A stretch of DNA of 64,000 nucleotides from Lachnospiraceae bacterium (GCA_009777715.1 WRLH01000020.1:1-64000); one strand, 5' to 3'. Positions 1-7,922 are shown, counted from the first letter of the stretch. Notes: generated by a model from the letters alone, not told the origin. Numbers and translations are program-made.

Positions 1-218
1 TGGCAGAGATTGCCGTGGCAGCGCAGCTGCGCTAAAGCGGTGTCCGGCCTAAATCCTGCCGGACTACCAGGGGAACTAAACGTTCCCGATGGTTTCATTA
101 TAATTGTGCGGTTTTTAATTGTCAAGTGGAATTGCACTTCACTATTCAATATCTTTCCCCTATACTATAAGTACTAAAAAAATACTTCATCCTCATTTTT
201 CCCTATCAATAATTTTAA
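1..218. other. Non-coding stretch with two short hairpins
   Basis: No convincing gene is seen here. Two stem-loops lie close together: GTCCGGC/GCCGGAC at about 41-63 and GGGAAC/GTTCCC at about 73-89. There is no T-run after them, so they are not typical terminators. They could be the end of a structured RNA or a repeat that begins outside the window. I could not match them to a known riboswitch or stable RNA. Confidence 0.3.
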
Positions 219-374
219 CGAAACAGTTCCCGAAAATACAGGCCTCAAGCGAAGTTGGCAGTTAAGGACGATTACAATTTTGATTTTATAGAGATGGGGC
301 TTGAACATAGCGAGCTTCTTCCCTCTCCTGATGAGATTGCGGCGATTATAGGGGAGTTAAGGAGGAGAATTTAA
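219..374 (+). pseudogene. C-terminal remnant of an unidentified gene
   Basis: An open frame without a usable upstream start runs from just after a TAA at 216-218 to a TAA at 372-374. It encodes a protein-like tail of about 51 residues, rich in acidic and aliphatic residues and ending in GELRRRI. The composition looks like real coding sequence, so it may be the 3' end of a gene destroyed by rearrangements in this zone. The family is not recognised. The dyad repeat at 383-416 starts only 8 bases after the stop. Confidence 0.25.
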
Positions 375-382
375 TTCAAATA

Positions 383-416
383 TTTTCGTCAATCTGCATC
401 CTTGACGAAAAGAGGG
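383..416 (+). repeat. Dyad repeat, left copy
   Basis: This 34-base sequence is itself a dyad: arms TTTCGTCAA and TTGACGAAA around a 9-base loop. Its reverse complement recurs at 4142-4175 with about one mismatch in the flank and an identical core of about 29 bases. The two copies bracket the recombinase/AlbA/RelB zone. The pair could be the ends of a mobile unit, recombinase binding sites, or a dispersed palindrome; the sequence alone does not decide. Confidence 0.55.
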
Positions 417-466
417 TAAAAGGATAAATTCGCCCTAAAACTTCTTTCAATATACACAATCTGATT

Positions 467-541
467 TTAAATGTCAATATAATATTGCAAATTTTCCAAA
501 ATTTTACGACAAATTCACAATCCATGTCGAAATGCAGGCAA
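467..541 (+). repeat. Direct repeat R1, left copy (second at 2738-2811)
   Basis: About 61 bases starting at 481 recur almost unchanged at 2751-2811, with weaker similarity about 14 bases further upstream. Together with repeat R2 (994-1159 and 2836-3001) this shows that a block ending in the recombinase start was duplicated. In the left copy, R1 and R2 are separated by about 450 bases holding the antitoxin gene. In the right copy they are separated by about 25 bases. Confidence 0.7.
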
Positions 542-559
542 ATATTTATCTGCCACCCC

Positions 560-838
560 TCATGATTTTAGCTCCCGCAAAGCTTCCTCAACGTCCGAAT
601 AACGCTTAAAATTCGGCTCATATGCAATGCGTTCCGCTTCAAGCAAGGCGGCGACTGTCTCGGCATTTGGGGTGTTGACGGTGACGTTAAAGGGAATGGA
701 GCCCTCACGAATTGACTGGCGAAGAAAGATATTAAACGCCGTGGTCATGTTAAGTCCAAGCTGGGAAAAAAGTTTGTCTGCTTGAGTTTTAACCTCTGTA
801 TCAATACGGAAGCTGACATTTGATGTGTTGTTGGCCAT
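560..838 (-). CDS. RelB/DinJ-family antitoxin (orphan)
   Basis: The 92-residue protein has the layout of RelB/DinJ-type antitoxins: an N-terminal ribbon-helix-helix (NVSFRIDTEVKTQADKLFS, then a helix with MTTAFNIFLRQ) and an acidic C-terminal toxin-binding tail. Such proteins bind their own operator and neutralise a RelE/YafQ-type ribosome-dependent mRNase. The ATG at 838 was chosen because GGAG lies 8 bases upstream; an upstream in-frame GTG would overlap that site. A near-consensus promoter lies at 874-902. No RelE-like toxin follows: downstream is only repeat R1 and a gene remnant, so this antitoxin is an orphan here. It sits inside the left copy of a duplicated block, which suggests it arrived with or by recombination. 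Confidence 0.8.
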   Translation of the reverse strand: MANNTSNVSFRIDTEVKTQADKLFSQLGLNMTTAFNIFLRQSIREGSIPFNVTVNTPNAETVAALLEAERIAYEPNFKRYSDVEEALRELKS

Positions 839-873
839 ATGATTCACTCCTTCAAAGTTTAGTGTACGTAATC

Positions 874-902
874 AGCATAGCAAATATTCTTTTGTTTGTC
901 AA
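874..902 (-). promoter_or_regulatory. Promoter of the RelB-type antitoxin gene
   Basis: On the minus strand TTGACA is followed after 17 bases by TATGCT. A TACGTA palindrome lies just downstream and could be part of an autoregulatory operator. A second copy of this whole segment, diverged at about 8 positions, lies at 19074-19137. Confidence 0.75.
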
Positions 903-993
903 GCCATAGAACGCTGATTGCATTTCAATTGATCACAATTGCAGTTAAATAGCATGACAAGAGCTGTTTGAATACCCAAAGACCAAAAAAGAA

Positions 994-1159
994 ATTTGGC
1001 AGTTTCATTTTATTGCCGTCTGATTTATGGTTAACCAGAATGATGGCAATGCCTTAATTTTAATTAGGAGGCAACACAAAATAGGAGGAAATGAATCATG
1101 CCAAAAGCAGGAAGAAATATCTACAAAAGAAAAGATGGCCGTTGGGAGGGGCGTTATGC
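994..1159 (+). repeat. Direct repeat R2, left copy of the recombinase 5' end
   Basis: These 166 bases are nearly identical to 2836-3001 (constant offset of 1842 bases). They include the leader, the AGGAGG ribosome-binding site and the first 20 or so codons of the tyrosine recombinase. The similarity stops abruptly inside the coding sequence, where the AlbA_2 gene begins. This is a clear duplication or insertion junction. Confidence 0.85.
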
Positions 1160-2579
1160 AATAACGAAAATTTGCCTTGTTTTCTTTGAAAAATATGCTA
1201 TACTGTTGTATATGAGATTCGATACTAGCGATATGGAACATCAAATTGTAGACTGGAAATCCAAGTGGGACGATGAGTATCTTAAGTGGATATGCGGCTT
1301 CGCCAACGCACAAGGCGGGCGATTGGAAATCGGTAAGGATGACAAAGGCAAGGTTGTCGGGCTTTCTAACACGCAAAAATTGTTAGATGACCTGCCCAAT
1401 AAAATCAAATCCACGATGGGCGTTATCCCGGACGTGAATCTTTATTATGAAGATAATATGCCGTATATAGTAATAGAGACGATGCCGTATCCCAATCCTA
1501 TCAGTTATCGCGGCAAGTATTATATCCGCTCCGGCAGTACGACACAGGAATTGACCGGTGTAGCATTGGATGAGTTTGTCCTGCGTAAATACGGCAGAAC
1601 ATGGGACTCCGCTCCTATTCCCCATGTAAGCGTGGATGATTTGGATATTGTGTCATTCAGATATTTTCGTAAAAAATCGATCGTGCGTGGGCGTCTCAGC
1701 AAGGGTGACTTAGAAATCACCGATGGACAGCTTTTGGAGAACCTGAAACTTATCGCCGACGGAGGTTATCTGAAGCGTGCTGCGATTTTGACCTTCCATG
1801 AAGACCCTGAAAAATGGGTGACGGGCGCATATGTAAAAATCGGATATTTCAGGAGTGCTGATGATTTGGTGTTTCAAGACGAGATTCACGGTGCGTTGAT
1901 TACCATGCCGGACAAGGTCGTGGAAATTTTGTTCGATAAATACTTCAAGGGCATAATAAGCTATGAGGGACTTCAACGTGTGGAAGACTATCCCGTTAAT
2001 GGTGACTCTCTTCGTGAAGCGATTCTCAACGCTATCGTTCATAAAGATTACGCAACCGGGACACCGATTCAAATCCGGGTATATGATGATAAAATAACCA
2101 TTTTCAATACCGGCGCGTTGCCGCCCAATTGGACGGTGGATGATTTGCTGGCGTTCCATACTTCCATTCCGCATAACCCGGACATCGCCAATGCTTTTTT
2201 TAAAAGTGGTTTAACAGAGGCATGGGGACGCGGAATCGAAAAAATCATTTCTTCAAATGTTGAAGCCGGAAAACCTGCGCCGCAATTTGACGTTATCGGC
2301 AATGGTCTGCGTGTGACTTTTTATTCAGAGGCTAAAAACGATAAAAACATCGGAATAAACATCGGAATAAACATCGGAATAAAAATAAATAAAACGCAAA
2401 GAGCAATTTTAGATTCGATGGTTCAAAAACCAACGATTACCACCGAAGAACTCGCAAATATCATCGGAATTGCACCTCGCAATATTGAATCAAACATCAG
2501 TAAGCTAAAAAAAGTCGGTTGTATTGAACGTGACGGCTCGCGCAAATCCGGGACTTGGGTCGTCAAACGGACAATGTGA
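1098..2579 (+). CDS. AlbA_2 (Schlafen-type) / ATPase transcriptional regulator, chimeric N-terminus
   Basis: From about residue 45 the protein matches AlbA_2 DNA-binding proteins (YLKWICGFANAQGG then LEIGKDDKG), followed by a C-terminal ATPase-like half (LREAILNAIVHKDY, AWGRGIEKI) and a winged-helix tail with EELANIIGI. Such proteins are usually annotated as RecG-like or ATP-binding regulators; targets are unknown. The first 20 or so residues are copied from the recombinase N-terminus, with its AGGAGG site 9 bases before the ATG at 1098. The native start is probably ATG 1212 or 1233, where TTGTTT and TATACT form a possible promoter. Translation from 1098 would give a fusion. A tandem NIGINIGINIGIKIN stretch comes from a 12-base DNA repeat at about 2345-2384. 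A strong terminator follows at 2616. Confidence 0.75.
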   Translation: MPKAGRNIYKRKDGRWEGRYAITKICLVFFEKYAILLYMRFDTSDMEHQIVDWKSKWDDEYLKWICGFANAQGGRLEIGKDDKGKVVGLSNTQKLLDDLPNKIKSTMGVIPDVNLYYEDNMPYIVIETMPYPNPISYRGKYYIRSGSTTQELTGVALDEFVLRKYGRTWDSAPIPHVSVDDLDIVSFRYFRKKSIVRGRLSKGDLEITDGQLLENLKLIADGGYLKRAAILTFHEDPEKWVTGAYVKIGYFRSADDLVFQDEIHGALITMPDKVVEILFDKYFKGIISYEGLQRVEDYPVNGDSLREAILNAIVHKDYATGTPIQIRVYDDKITIFNTGALPPNWTVDDLLAFHTSIPHNPDIANAFFKSGLTEAWGRGIEKIISSNVEAGKPAPQFDVIGNGLRVTFYSEAKNDKNIGINIGINIGIKINKTQRAILDSMVQKPTITTEELANIIGIAPRNIESNISKLKKVGCIERDGSRKSGTWVVKRTM

Positions 2580-2615
2580 TTTTATGCCGAGCCATTACCA
2601 AAATGACGAATATCA

Positions 2616-2643
2616 AAACTCGCACCGGAGGTGCGAGTTTTTT
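2616..2643 (+). terminator. Rho-independent terminator after the AlbA_2 gene
   Basis: ACTCGCACC and GGTGCGAGT form a 9-base-pair stem with a 3-base loop, flanked by A-T pairs and followed by a run of T. It ends transcription of the AlbA_2 gene before the second recombinase copy. Confidence 0.85.
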
Positions 2644-2737
2644 AATGCTTTTATTCACAGTCAACAAGAACGACTTTAATTACATGAACTCGGCAATATA
2701 CTGGATAAACAGATTATACCATGCTTCTAGCATGGTT

Positions 2738-2811
2738 TTTAAGTGCCAATAATATTGCAAATTTCACAAAATTTTACGACAAATTCACAATCCATGTCGA
2801 AATGCAAGCAA
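2738..2811 (+). repeat. Direct repeat R1, right copy
   Basis: This is the partner of 467-541 and nearly identical over its last 61 bases. It lies 25 bases before repeat R2 (2836-3001), the arrangement expected before the antitoxin gene entered the left copy. Confidence 0.7.
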
Positions 2812-2835
2812 AAATCGGCAATTGCTGGCTTTTTT

Positions 2836-3001
2836 ATTTGGCAGTTTCATTTTATTGCCGTCTGATTTATGGTTAACCAGAATGATGGCAATGCCTTAAT
2901 TTTAATTGGGAGGCAACACAAAATAGGAGGAAATGAATCATGCCAAAAGCAGGAAGAAATATCTACAAAAGAAAAGATGGCCGTTGGGAGGGGCGTTATG
3001 C
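2836..3001 (+). repeat. Direct repeat R2, right copy (recombinase leader and 5' end)
   Basis: This is the intact partner of 994-1159. It carries the leader, AGGAGG site and first codons of the full-length recombinase, so it is probably the parental copy. Confidence 0.8.
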
Positions 3002-4079
3002 CAAAGGGCGTGACAGCAATGGCAAAATCCTTTACCGCTCCGTATATGGAAAAACCTGCACAGAGGTCAAAAAGCGGCTTGCGGAATCTATTTTGACCAA
3101 CTCCGGATCTGCGCTTCCCGCAATTTTGCCCGATAAACGCAACTTAACTTTTACCGATGTGGCAAACCAATGGCTGTCGATAAACTCATTGCGCGTAAAA
3201 TATTCTACATACGCAAACTATACCGCAATGCTTAACTTACATATCCTGCCTTTGCTAGGTGAATACATAATGCAAGGCCTTACAGCGGCTGAAATTAACC
3301 GTTTTACGGAAGAAAAATTAAATAATGGGCGGGCAGACAGAAAAAGCGGACTTTCTGCAAAAACTGTTCGCGATATGTTATCAATTATCAAGGCAGTCAT
3401 TGATTTTGCCAGCATGGAGAACATCATCAATAAAGATTTTCCAATAACCTATCCCAAGCAACAGCAACACGCCATCCGGGTTCTGTCACGGCAGGAGCAG
3501 ACAGCACTTGAAGCGGTTTTGACAGCCGGGCTTGATATTCACAAATTAGGGATTTTGCTTTGTTTATATACTGGAATAAGGATTGGGGAAGTCTGTGCCT
3601 TGCGCTGGAAGGACATATCGCCAGATTTTGATTCCCTGTCGATTAATAGGACGCTCCAACGAGTAAAGAACTTGGGTGAGGGGGAGCAAAGAACAAAAAT
3701 CCTTATCGACACGCCTAAAAGCCAACGCTCAATAAGGGAAATTCCGATTCCCAAGTTTCTTTCTGCACATCTTAAGCATTTTGCGCGTGATAGCGGCACT
3801 TTCGTCTTGGCGACAGGTGATATTGATTTTATTGAACCACGGACAATGCAGAATCATTTCGCAAGGAGCATAAAAGCCGCAAACGTCAATAATGCAAACT
3901 ATCACTCTCTCAGGCATACGTTCGCCACCCGCTGTATCGAAGCTGGCGTTGATGTTAAGTCGCTAAGTGAAATGCTCGGCCATTCCAGCGTTACCTTTAC
4001 GCTTAGATGTTATGTCCACTCCTCTTTCGAGCAGAAGCGTGAGGGAATGAACAAGCTGGAAAAGTACAGCGGTAAATAA
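2940..4079 (+). CDS. Tyrosine recombinase / phage-type integrase
   Basis: This 379-residue enzyme would catalyse site-specific integration or excision through a 3'-phosphotyrosyl intermediate. An N-terminal arm-binding domain (about 1-50, NIYKRKDGRWEGRY) precedes a SAM-like core-binding domain (about 65-165). The C-terminal catalytic domain shows the usual signature: Arg in TGIRIGEVCALRW, HSLRHTFATR (His-x-x-Arg), LGHSS, and the nucleophile Tyr in RCYVHSS. Length and motif spacing suggest an intact enzyme. AGGAGG lies 9 bases before the ATG. The dyad repeat at 4142-4175 begins about 60 bases after the stop and may be related to an attachment or binding site. Its 5' end is duplicated at 994-1159. 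It could mobilise the neighbouring island, but no matching att pair is proven. Confidence 0.93.
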   Translation: MPKAGRNIYKRKDGRWEGRYAKGRDSNGKILYRSVYGKTCTEVKKRLAESILTNSGSALPAILPDKRNLTFTDVANQWLSINSLRVKYSTYANYTAMLNLHILPLLGEYIMQGLTAAEINRFTEEKLNNGRADRKSGLSAKTVRDMLSIIKAVIDFASMENIINKDFPITYPKQQQHAIRVLSRQEQTALEAVLTAGLDIHKLGILLCLYTGIRIGEVCALRWKDISPDFDSLSINRTLQRVKNLGEGEQRTKILIDTPKSQRSIREIPIPKFLSAHLKHFARDSGTFVLATGDIDFIEPRTMQNHFARSIKAANVNNANYHSLRHTFATRCIEAGVDVKSLSEMLGHSSVTFTLRCYVHSSFEQKREGMNKLEKYSGK

Positions 4080-4141
4080 TTTTAACATGGTCAAATAAGC
4101 CGTCATGGGGTCAGATAATCTTGTTTTTCCGAGGGCGTTTA

Positions 4142-4175
4142 CCCCCTTTTCGTCAAGGATGCAGATTGACGAAAG
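4142..4175 (-). repeat. Dyad repeat, right copy
   Basis: This is the inverted partner of 383-416, with a core of about 29 identical bases and internal arms TTTCGTCAA/TTGACGAAA. It lies between the recombinase and the first gene of the DGR signalling island. Confidence 0.55.
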
Positions 4176-4205
4176 CAAAACCCACCAGCGAGGAGCAATC
4201 TACTT

Positions 4206-5216
4206 ATGGGGTTATTACAAATGGTCAGGGGGAGGAATATCACCGCTGACGGCGGCAATTATTATTATGCCCGCTTAACCGATGACCAGAAGAAAATCTA
4301 CGCAATTATTCACTCTGGCCTTAGCGGTTGCGCCAAGCGAATCAAGCTGCCAATGCGTCCGGCGAATGAGCTTTCGCAGATCTACCGCGCAGTGCTTTTG
4401 GATAATCCGCTGTTTTTTTATGCAACTGGATTCAAGTACCAGACTGATACTTACAAGCAAAAGAATATCATTCTGCCTAGCTACGAATATAAACGCGCCG
4501 AAATTAACGAATATAAAAATGCCATATCCGAACATCTGCACGTATATGACGTAGTTAAAGACAAGAGCGATAGAGAAAAAGAGCAATTTGTCCATGATTA
4601 CTGCGCGGATAATTTCGCTTATGGTGACGTGGGCAATGAAAGCCACACAATTCTTGGCTTGATATGCAAAAAGACTGCTGTTTGTGACGGCATCGCCAAC
4701 TATGTAAAGGTTGCCTTGGATTATCTGGGCATTAGCAGCCTGGTGGTTTCCGGCAAAGCCCAAAGCCCCCTGTATTATGACAAAATGGAAGCCCATGCTT
4801 GGAATATAGCCGAGATTGACGGGCAAAACTACCACTTGGACGTTACCTTTGACATGACAGTCAGGAACAAGCTGATCCGCCATGATTATTTTAACCTCTG
4901 CGACGATGACATCAAAAAAGACCATCTTATTTTAGGCAACGTGCCAAAATGCCTTACGGACGGCAAGGATTATTACACTTTTAATGATATGGCAGTTAAA
5001 GGGAAAAAAGGTCTTGTGAACTATCTGACCCGCAAGCTTAAGGATGGCGAAAAAACAATAATCGTAAAATTGGCTGGAATGACACAAACGGACGACATTT
5101 ACAATAAAGTGCTTGAAGTTTGTGGGCAAGCCTACATGAATGTTCGAAATTCCGGCGTTTCAGTAGAAGTTAGCGGCAATCTTAGCCAGCTGGTTTTTGA
5201 AATTGATTTTAAATAA
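4206..5216 (+). CDS. Transglutaminase-like (papain-fold) protein, first gene of the DGR island
   Basis: The 336-residue protein contains a transglutaminase-like core with a plausible triad: Cys160 in KTAVCDGIANY, His197 in EAHAWN and Asp212 in HLDVTFD. The family includes peptidases, amidases and protein cross-linking enzymes; the substrate here is unknown. Residues 1-110 are an unassigned N-terminal region, and about 250-336 form an unassigned C-terminal domain. No signal peptide or membrane segment is visible, so it should act in the cytosol. GGAG lies 10 bases upstream of the ATG. The stop is only 11 bases before variable protein 1, which suggests co-transcription and a shared role, perhaps as an effector or modifier controlled by the receptor. 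That role is inference. Confidence 0.8.
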   Translation: MGLLQMVRGRNITADGGNYYYARLTDDQKKIYAIIHSGLSGCAKRIKLPMRPANELSQIYRAVLLDNPLFFYATGFKYQTDTYKQKNIILPSYEYKRAEINEYKNAISEHLHVYDVVKDKSDREKEQFVHDYCADNFAYGDVGNESHTILGLICKKTAVCDGIANYVKVALDYLGISSLVVSGKAQSPLYYDKMEAHAWNIAEIDGQNYHLDVTFDMTVRNKLIRHDYFNLCDDDIKKDHLILGNVPKCLTDGKDYYTFNDMAVKGKKGLVNYLTRKLKDGEKTIIVKLAGMTQTDDIYNKVLEVCGQAYMNVRNSGVSVEVSGNLSQLVFEIDFK

Positions 5217-5227
5217 AGGATGATATT

Positions 5228-6340
5228 ATGAAATGCACAAACCCAAGCTGTGGCGGTGAATGGATGCCGCCTCGCGGCAAAAGCCTGACGGTCTGCCCGT
5301 TTTGCCAAGAACCGATTGCGGAAGAAAAAAAAGCGTCTAAGTCTTTGGACAATGTCGCGGACACACTTGTCTATATAAAAGAACAGCTTGGCGTAGACAC
5401 GCTTCTTGGCGGCAAGGCCTATACATATTTTGCCGACTTGACGCGCAACCAGCTCCGTGATGAAACTGACCTCATAAAGCAGCTTTGCGACAAAGGAGCG
5501 TTAGACTGCCTTAAAGCAGCGATTGGAAAGCCTGACACCGAGCATGAGAATGCAATTAAGCGAGCTCTTTCCAAGCTGCCAAAATACTTGCAGGACTCGC
5601 AGTTAGTTGCGGATATGCTAAACGATTTCGCGGCGGCACTAGGCTGGCAGCTTAAAAAACCGCAGCCAGCAAAAACACCGCAACCAATCGCCCATGCGCA
5701 GGTTTCAGCCAGCCAAACTGAAATAGTAAGAGCCGCCATCGTCAAGCCAGCCATCGGAAGCACTCACAAATTTGCTGGCATTGATTGGCGTGTGCTTGAT
5801 GTTAAAAACGATCAGGCATTGCTCATCAGCGAAAAAATTCTTGAAACACGCGCTTACAATGAAAAGTACGAAGGTATCACATGGGAAAAATGCACCCTGC
5901 GCGAATATCTTAACGGTGAGTTCTTGGGCAAGCTGGGGGCGGTGCAATCGGCAATCGCCGAAACGCCAAACGAAAACAAAAGCAACCCTTGGTACGGCAC
6001 GGCGGGTGGCAATGCAACTGTTGACAAGGTGTTTCTGCTAAGCCTTGATGAGGTCTGCCGTTACTTTGGTGACAGCACGGCAAACCTCAACAAGAAAGGC
6101 AGTACAGGCTCAGAGAACTTTATTGATGACGAAAACAACAAAGCAAGAATCGCAAAATACGAAAATGTGAATAGGTATTGGTGGCTGCGGTCGCCCGGCG
6201 GCTGTACTTCTTCAGCCGCCAATGTCCAAAGTGGCGGCGCTGTCCGTGTCCTTGGCTATGTCGAGTCTTGCCATGCGGGTGGCCTTGATGTTAGCCTTGG
6301 CTATGGTGGTGTTCGCCCCGCTTTGTGGCTGAATCTGTAG
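5228..6340 (+). CDS. DGR variable protein 1 (zinc ribbon, helical domain, DUF6273/C-type-lectin-like domain)
   Basis: The 370-residue protein starts with a zinc ribbon (Cys3, Cys8, Cys23, Cys26), followed by a helical region (about 38-145) also present in variable protein 2, and a C-terminal DUF6273-type domain (about 175-370). The domain ends in WWLRSPG, a variable stretch and GVRPALWLNL. This is the layout of DGR targets, in which a C-type-lectin-like fold displays diversified ligand-binding residues. Residues about 318-366 correspond to VR1 (6179-6325). VR1 is 9 codons longer than the present template repeat and has 6 mismatches at non-adenine positions in the first 21 codons. It therefore looks like an older or differently templated target. 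There is no signal peptide, so the receptor is probably cytosolic. It is a clear paralogue of the 12026-13912 protein. Confidence 0.85.
   Translation: MKCTNPSCGGEWMPPRGKSLTVCPFCQEPIAEEKKASKSLDNVADTLVYIKEQLGVDTLLGGKAYTYFADLTRNQLRDETDLIKQLCDKGALDCLKAAIGKPDTEHENAIKRALSKLPKYLQDSQLVADMLNDFAAALGWQLKKPQPAKTPQPIAHAQVSASQTEIVRAAIVKPAIGSTHKFAGIDWRVLDVKNDQALLISEKILETRAYNEKYEGITWEKCTLREYLNGEFLGKLGAVQSAIAETPNENKSNPWYGTAGGNATVDKVFLLSLDEVCRYFGDSTANLNKKGSTGSENFIDDENNKARIAKYENVNRYWWLRSPGGCTSSAANVQSGGAVRVLGYVESCHAGGLDVSLGYGGVRPALWLNL
6179..6325 (+). repeat. DGR variable region 1 (VR1)
   Basis: VR1 shares TGGTGGCTGCGGTCGCCC at its 5' side and a 22-base identical block at its 3' side (6304-6325) with the template repeat. 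Between them 35 codons replace the 26 of the template. Over the first 21 codons most differences (about 20) are at template adenines, but 6 are not. Unlike VR2, no GC-rich hairpins follow the gene. Confidence 0.8.
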
Positions 6341-6385
6341 TTTGGGGAATCACAAAAACTAAGCAGGAAAGGCAGGTGAAAAAGT

Positions 6386-7672
6386 ATGTCTGATAACAGC
6401 GGCAATAGTGGCAACAGCAACAACGGTAACAGCGGTGGCGGTGGCGGATTATGGCTGGTTGATTTTGCTTTCGACATGGTCAACAAACGCCGGATAAAAA
6501 AACACAATCAGCAGTCGCGCGGGCTTGAGCAATACAAAAGCATTACAACGGACGTGCTTTTTCCAATTGAATCATATAATGAAAGCATTTTAATCTCCGG
6601 CGGAAGCGTTGACGAGCGGATGCGTTTCAGCGAGCAGATTTTAAGCAACTGTGTCACCAATAATCAGCCAATGATTATCCTGCACGTTGGCAATTCCGGA
6701 TTAGAGCAGATGGTTGGGCAAAGAGGATATGGCATGACTGCAAGCAAGTATAACAAACAATTTGATGTATTTACTTCATTCAGCTTGCCGGAAATGTTCC
6801 AAATAATGATGGATACTTGCAAATCCAAATACGATATTAAGCCAGCCGGGCGGTATATCTTGCAGATTGTCCATGAATTGCTGACGGCGAAGAAACAGCG
6901 TCCCTATTTTGCCAATTGCGTAAATGTGCCGCTCCATCAGCTTTCGGCAGAAATCAATAACGCTCTTGCGGGCAGCCTCATTACCCAAGACGCTGCGGAC
7001 AATCTTAACTCCCTCTTAATGATGGGGCAAGCCGAAATCCCGAAGATTGATTCATTTTTTTATGACATAAAGGCGCAATGCGGCCACGTCCAAACGGACA
7101 AGCCCGGCGGGACAAGCATATTGTCGGCAATCAAAAACAGCAAAATCCTGTGCATTGACCTTAACTCGTCCGGCAACACCCTGTTGGTCGAATTGATTGT
7201 GAACTCCCTTACTATCGCCATGAACCGGGGCTTCGGGTTTACTTTCTTTTTGGATGATGTTGCCGCCGCAAATAATGAATTGCTGAAAAATGCGCTATGC
7301 CAGCGGTCGGGGCATAACAGCGTGATTTGCTCCAAAGATTTTTATGCTTTGATGAACGGCAATGACAACGCTTTTAACACCCTTGTCGGCGAAGCGGAAA
7401 AGACGGTGCTTCTTTCGCACGGCTCACATATCAGCTGCGAGAAATGGTCAAAATTCATCGGCGAGTACGACAAGATTGATGTCCAAAAGAACACAACCGG
7501 CGGCTGGAGCCACCAGCACGGTGGTTATAACTACGGAAACAATTACGGGCAGACAACAATGGATAAGCGTGAGTTCAAAATTAAGCCGGAAGAAATAAAC
7601 CGCTTGTCCGCTAGTGAGGTCATCGTGTACGACAACCAGACCGGAAGCCTTTTTAAAACGCAGGTAGTATAG
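6386..7672 (+). CDS. VirD4/TraG-like ATPase homologue with degenerate Walker A
   Basis: This 428-residue protein resembles the ATPase encoded at 17070-18380 in overall plan: a P-loop position (ILISGGSVDERMRF), a long insert, a Walker-B-like strand (FTFFLDDVAAAN) and a VirD4-type C-terminal region. The P-loop lacks the GKT/S lysine seen in the paralogue (GGTGCGKTT), so nucleotide hydrolysis is doubtful. The N-terminus is a Gly/Ser/Asn-rich linker followed by LWLVDFAFDMV, and a second Gly/Asn/His-rich stretch lies near residue 380. It may be a regulatory or scaffolding partner of the active ATPase in a mixed ring; this is inference. The ATG at 6386 lies about 12 bases after a weak purine-rich site. 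It follows variable protein 1 by 45 bases. Confidence 0.6.
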   Translation: MSDNSGNSGNSNNGNSGGGGGLWLVDFAFDMVNKRRIKKHNQQSRGLEQYKSITTDVLFPIESYNESILISGGSVDERMRFSEQILSNCVTNNQPMIILHVGNSGLEQMVGQRGYGMTASKYNKQFDVFTSFSLPEMFQIMMDTCKSKYDIKPAGRYILQIVHELLTAKKQRPYFANCVNVPLHQLSAEINNALAGSLITQDAADNLNSLLMMGQAEIPKIDSFFYDIKAQCGHVQTDKPGGTSILSAIKNSKILCIDLNSSGNTLLVELIVNSLTIAMNRGFGFTFFLDDVAAANNELLKNALCQRSGHNSVICSKDFYALMNGNDNAFNTLVGEAEKTVLLSHGSHISCEKWSKFIGEYDKIDVQKNTTGGWSHQHGGYNYGNNYGQTTMDKREFKIKPEEINRLSASEVIVYDNQTGSLFKTQVV

Positions 7673-7701
7673 ATGAAATAAAAACCGAAAGGACCAGCAA
7701 A

Positions 7702-7881
7702 ATGCCAAACCAAACCGATTGCAACGACCATTGGTGCGAGAATTACGGAAAAGATAGCGGTGAATGCGACCGTTGCGAGAAGCAGTCCCGCCATCGCGAT
7801 GCGCCGGAGCTTAGGGTTTACCTGCGAAAAAGGGCGGAGGAACGGATGGGAAGCGGCCAATCAAGCGGGCAAGAACGATAA
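7702..7881 (+). CDS. Small Cys-rich (zinc-binding-type) protein, 59 residues
   Basis: A short open frame with an AAGGA site and an ATG at 7702 lies between the degenerate ATPase and the kinase gene. It encodes 59 residues with Cys7, Cys12, Cys22 and Cys25 (a C-x4-C and C-x2-C layout) followed by a basic helix-like tail rich in Arg and Glu. It could be a small zinc-ribbon adaptor. The family is not recognised. The same-strand position, ribosome-binding site and gene spacing support it as real, and a second small Cys-rich gene sits at the end of the island (18435-18605). Confidence 0.6.
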   Translation: MPNQTDCNDHWCENYGKDSGECDRCEKQSRHRDAPELRVYLRKRAEERMGSGQSSGQER

Positions 7882-7922
7882 AACAAAGTAAGAATCAAAC
7901 AAATAGAACTGGAGGGTTAAAA

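Noticed and set aside
1-95. SRP RNA, riboswitch or other known structured RNA at the window start
   Set aside because: Two hairpins are present, but none of the conserved motifs I know could be matched.
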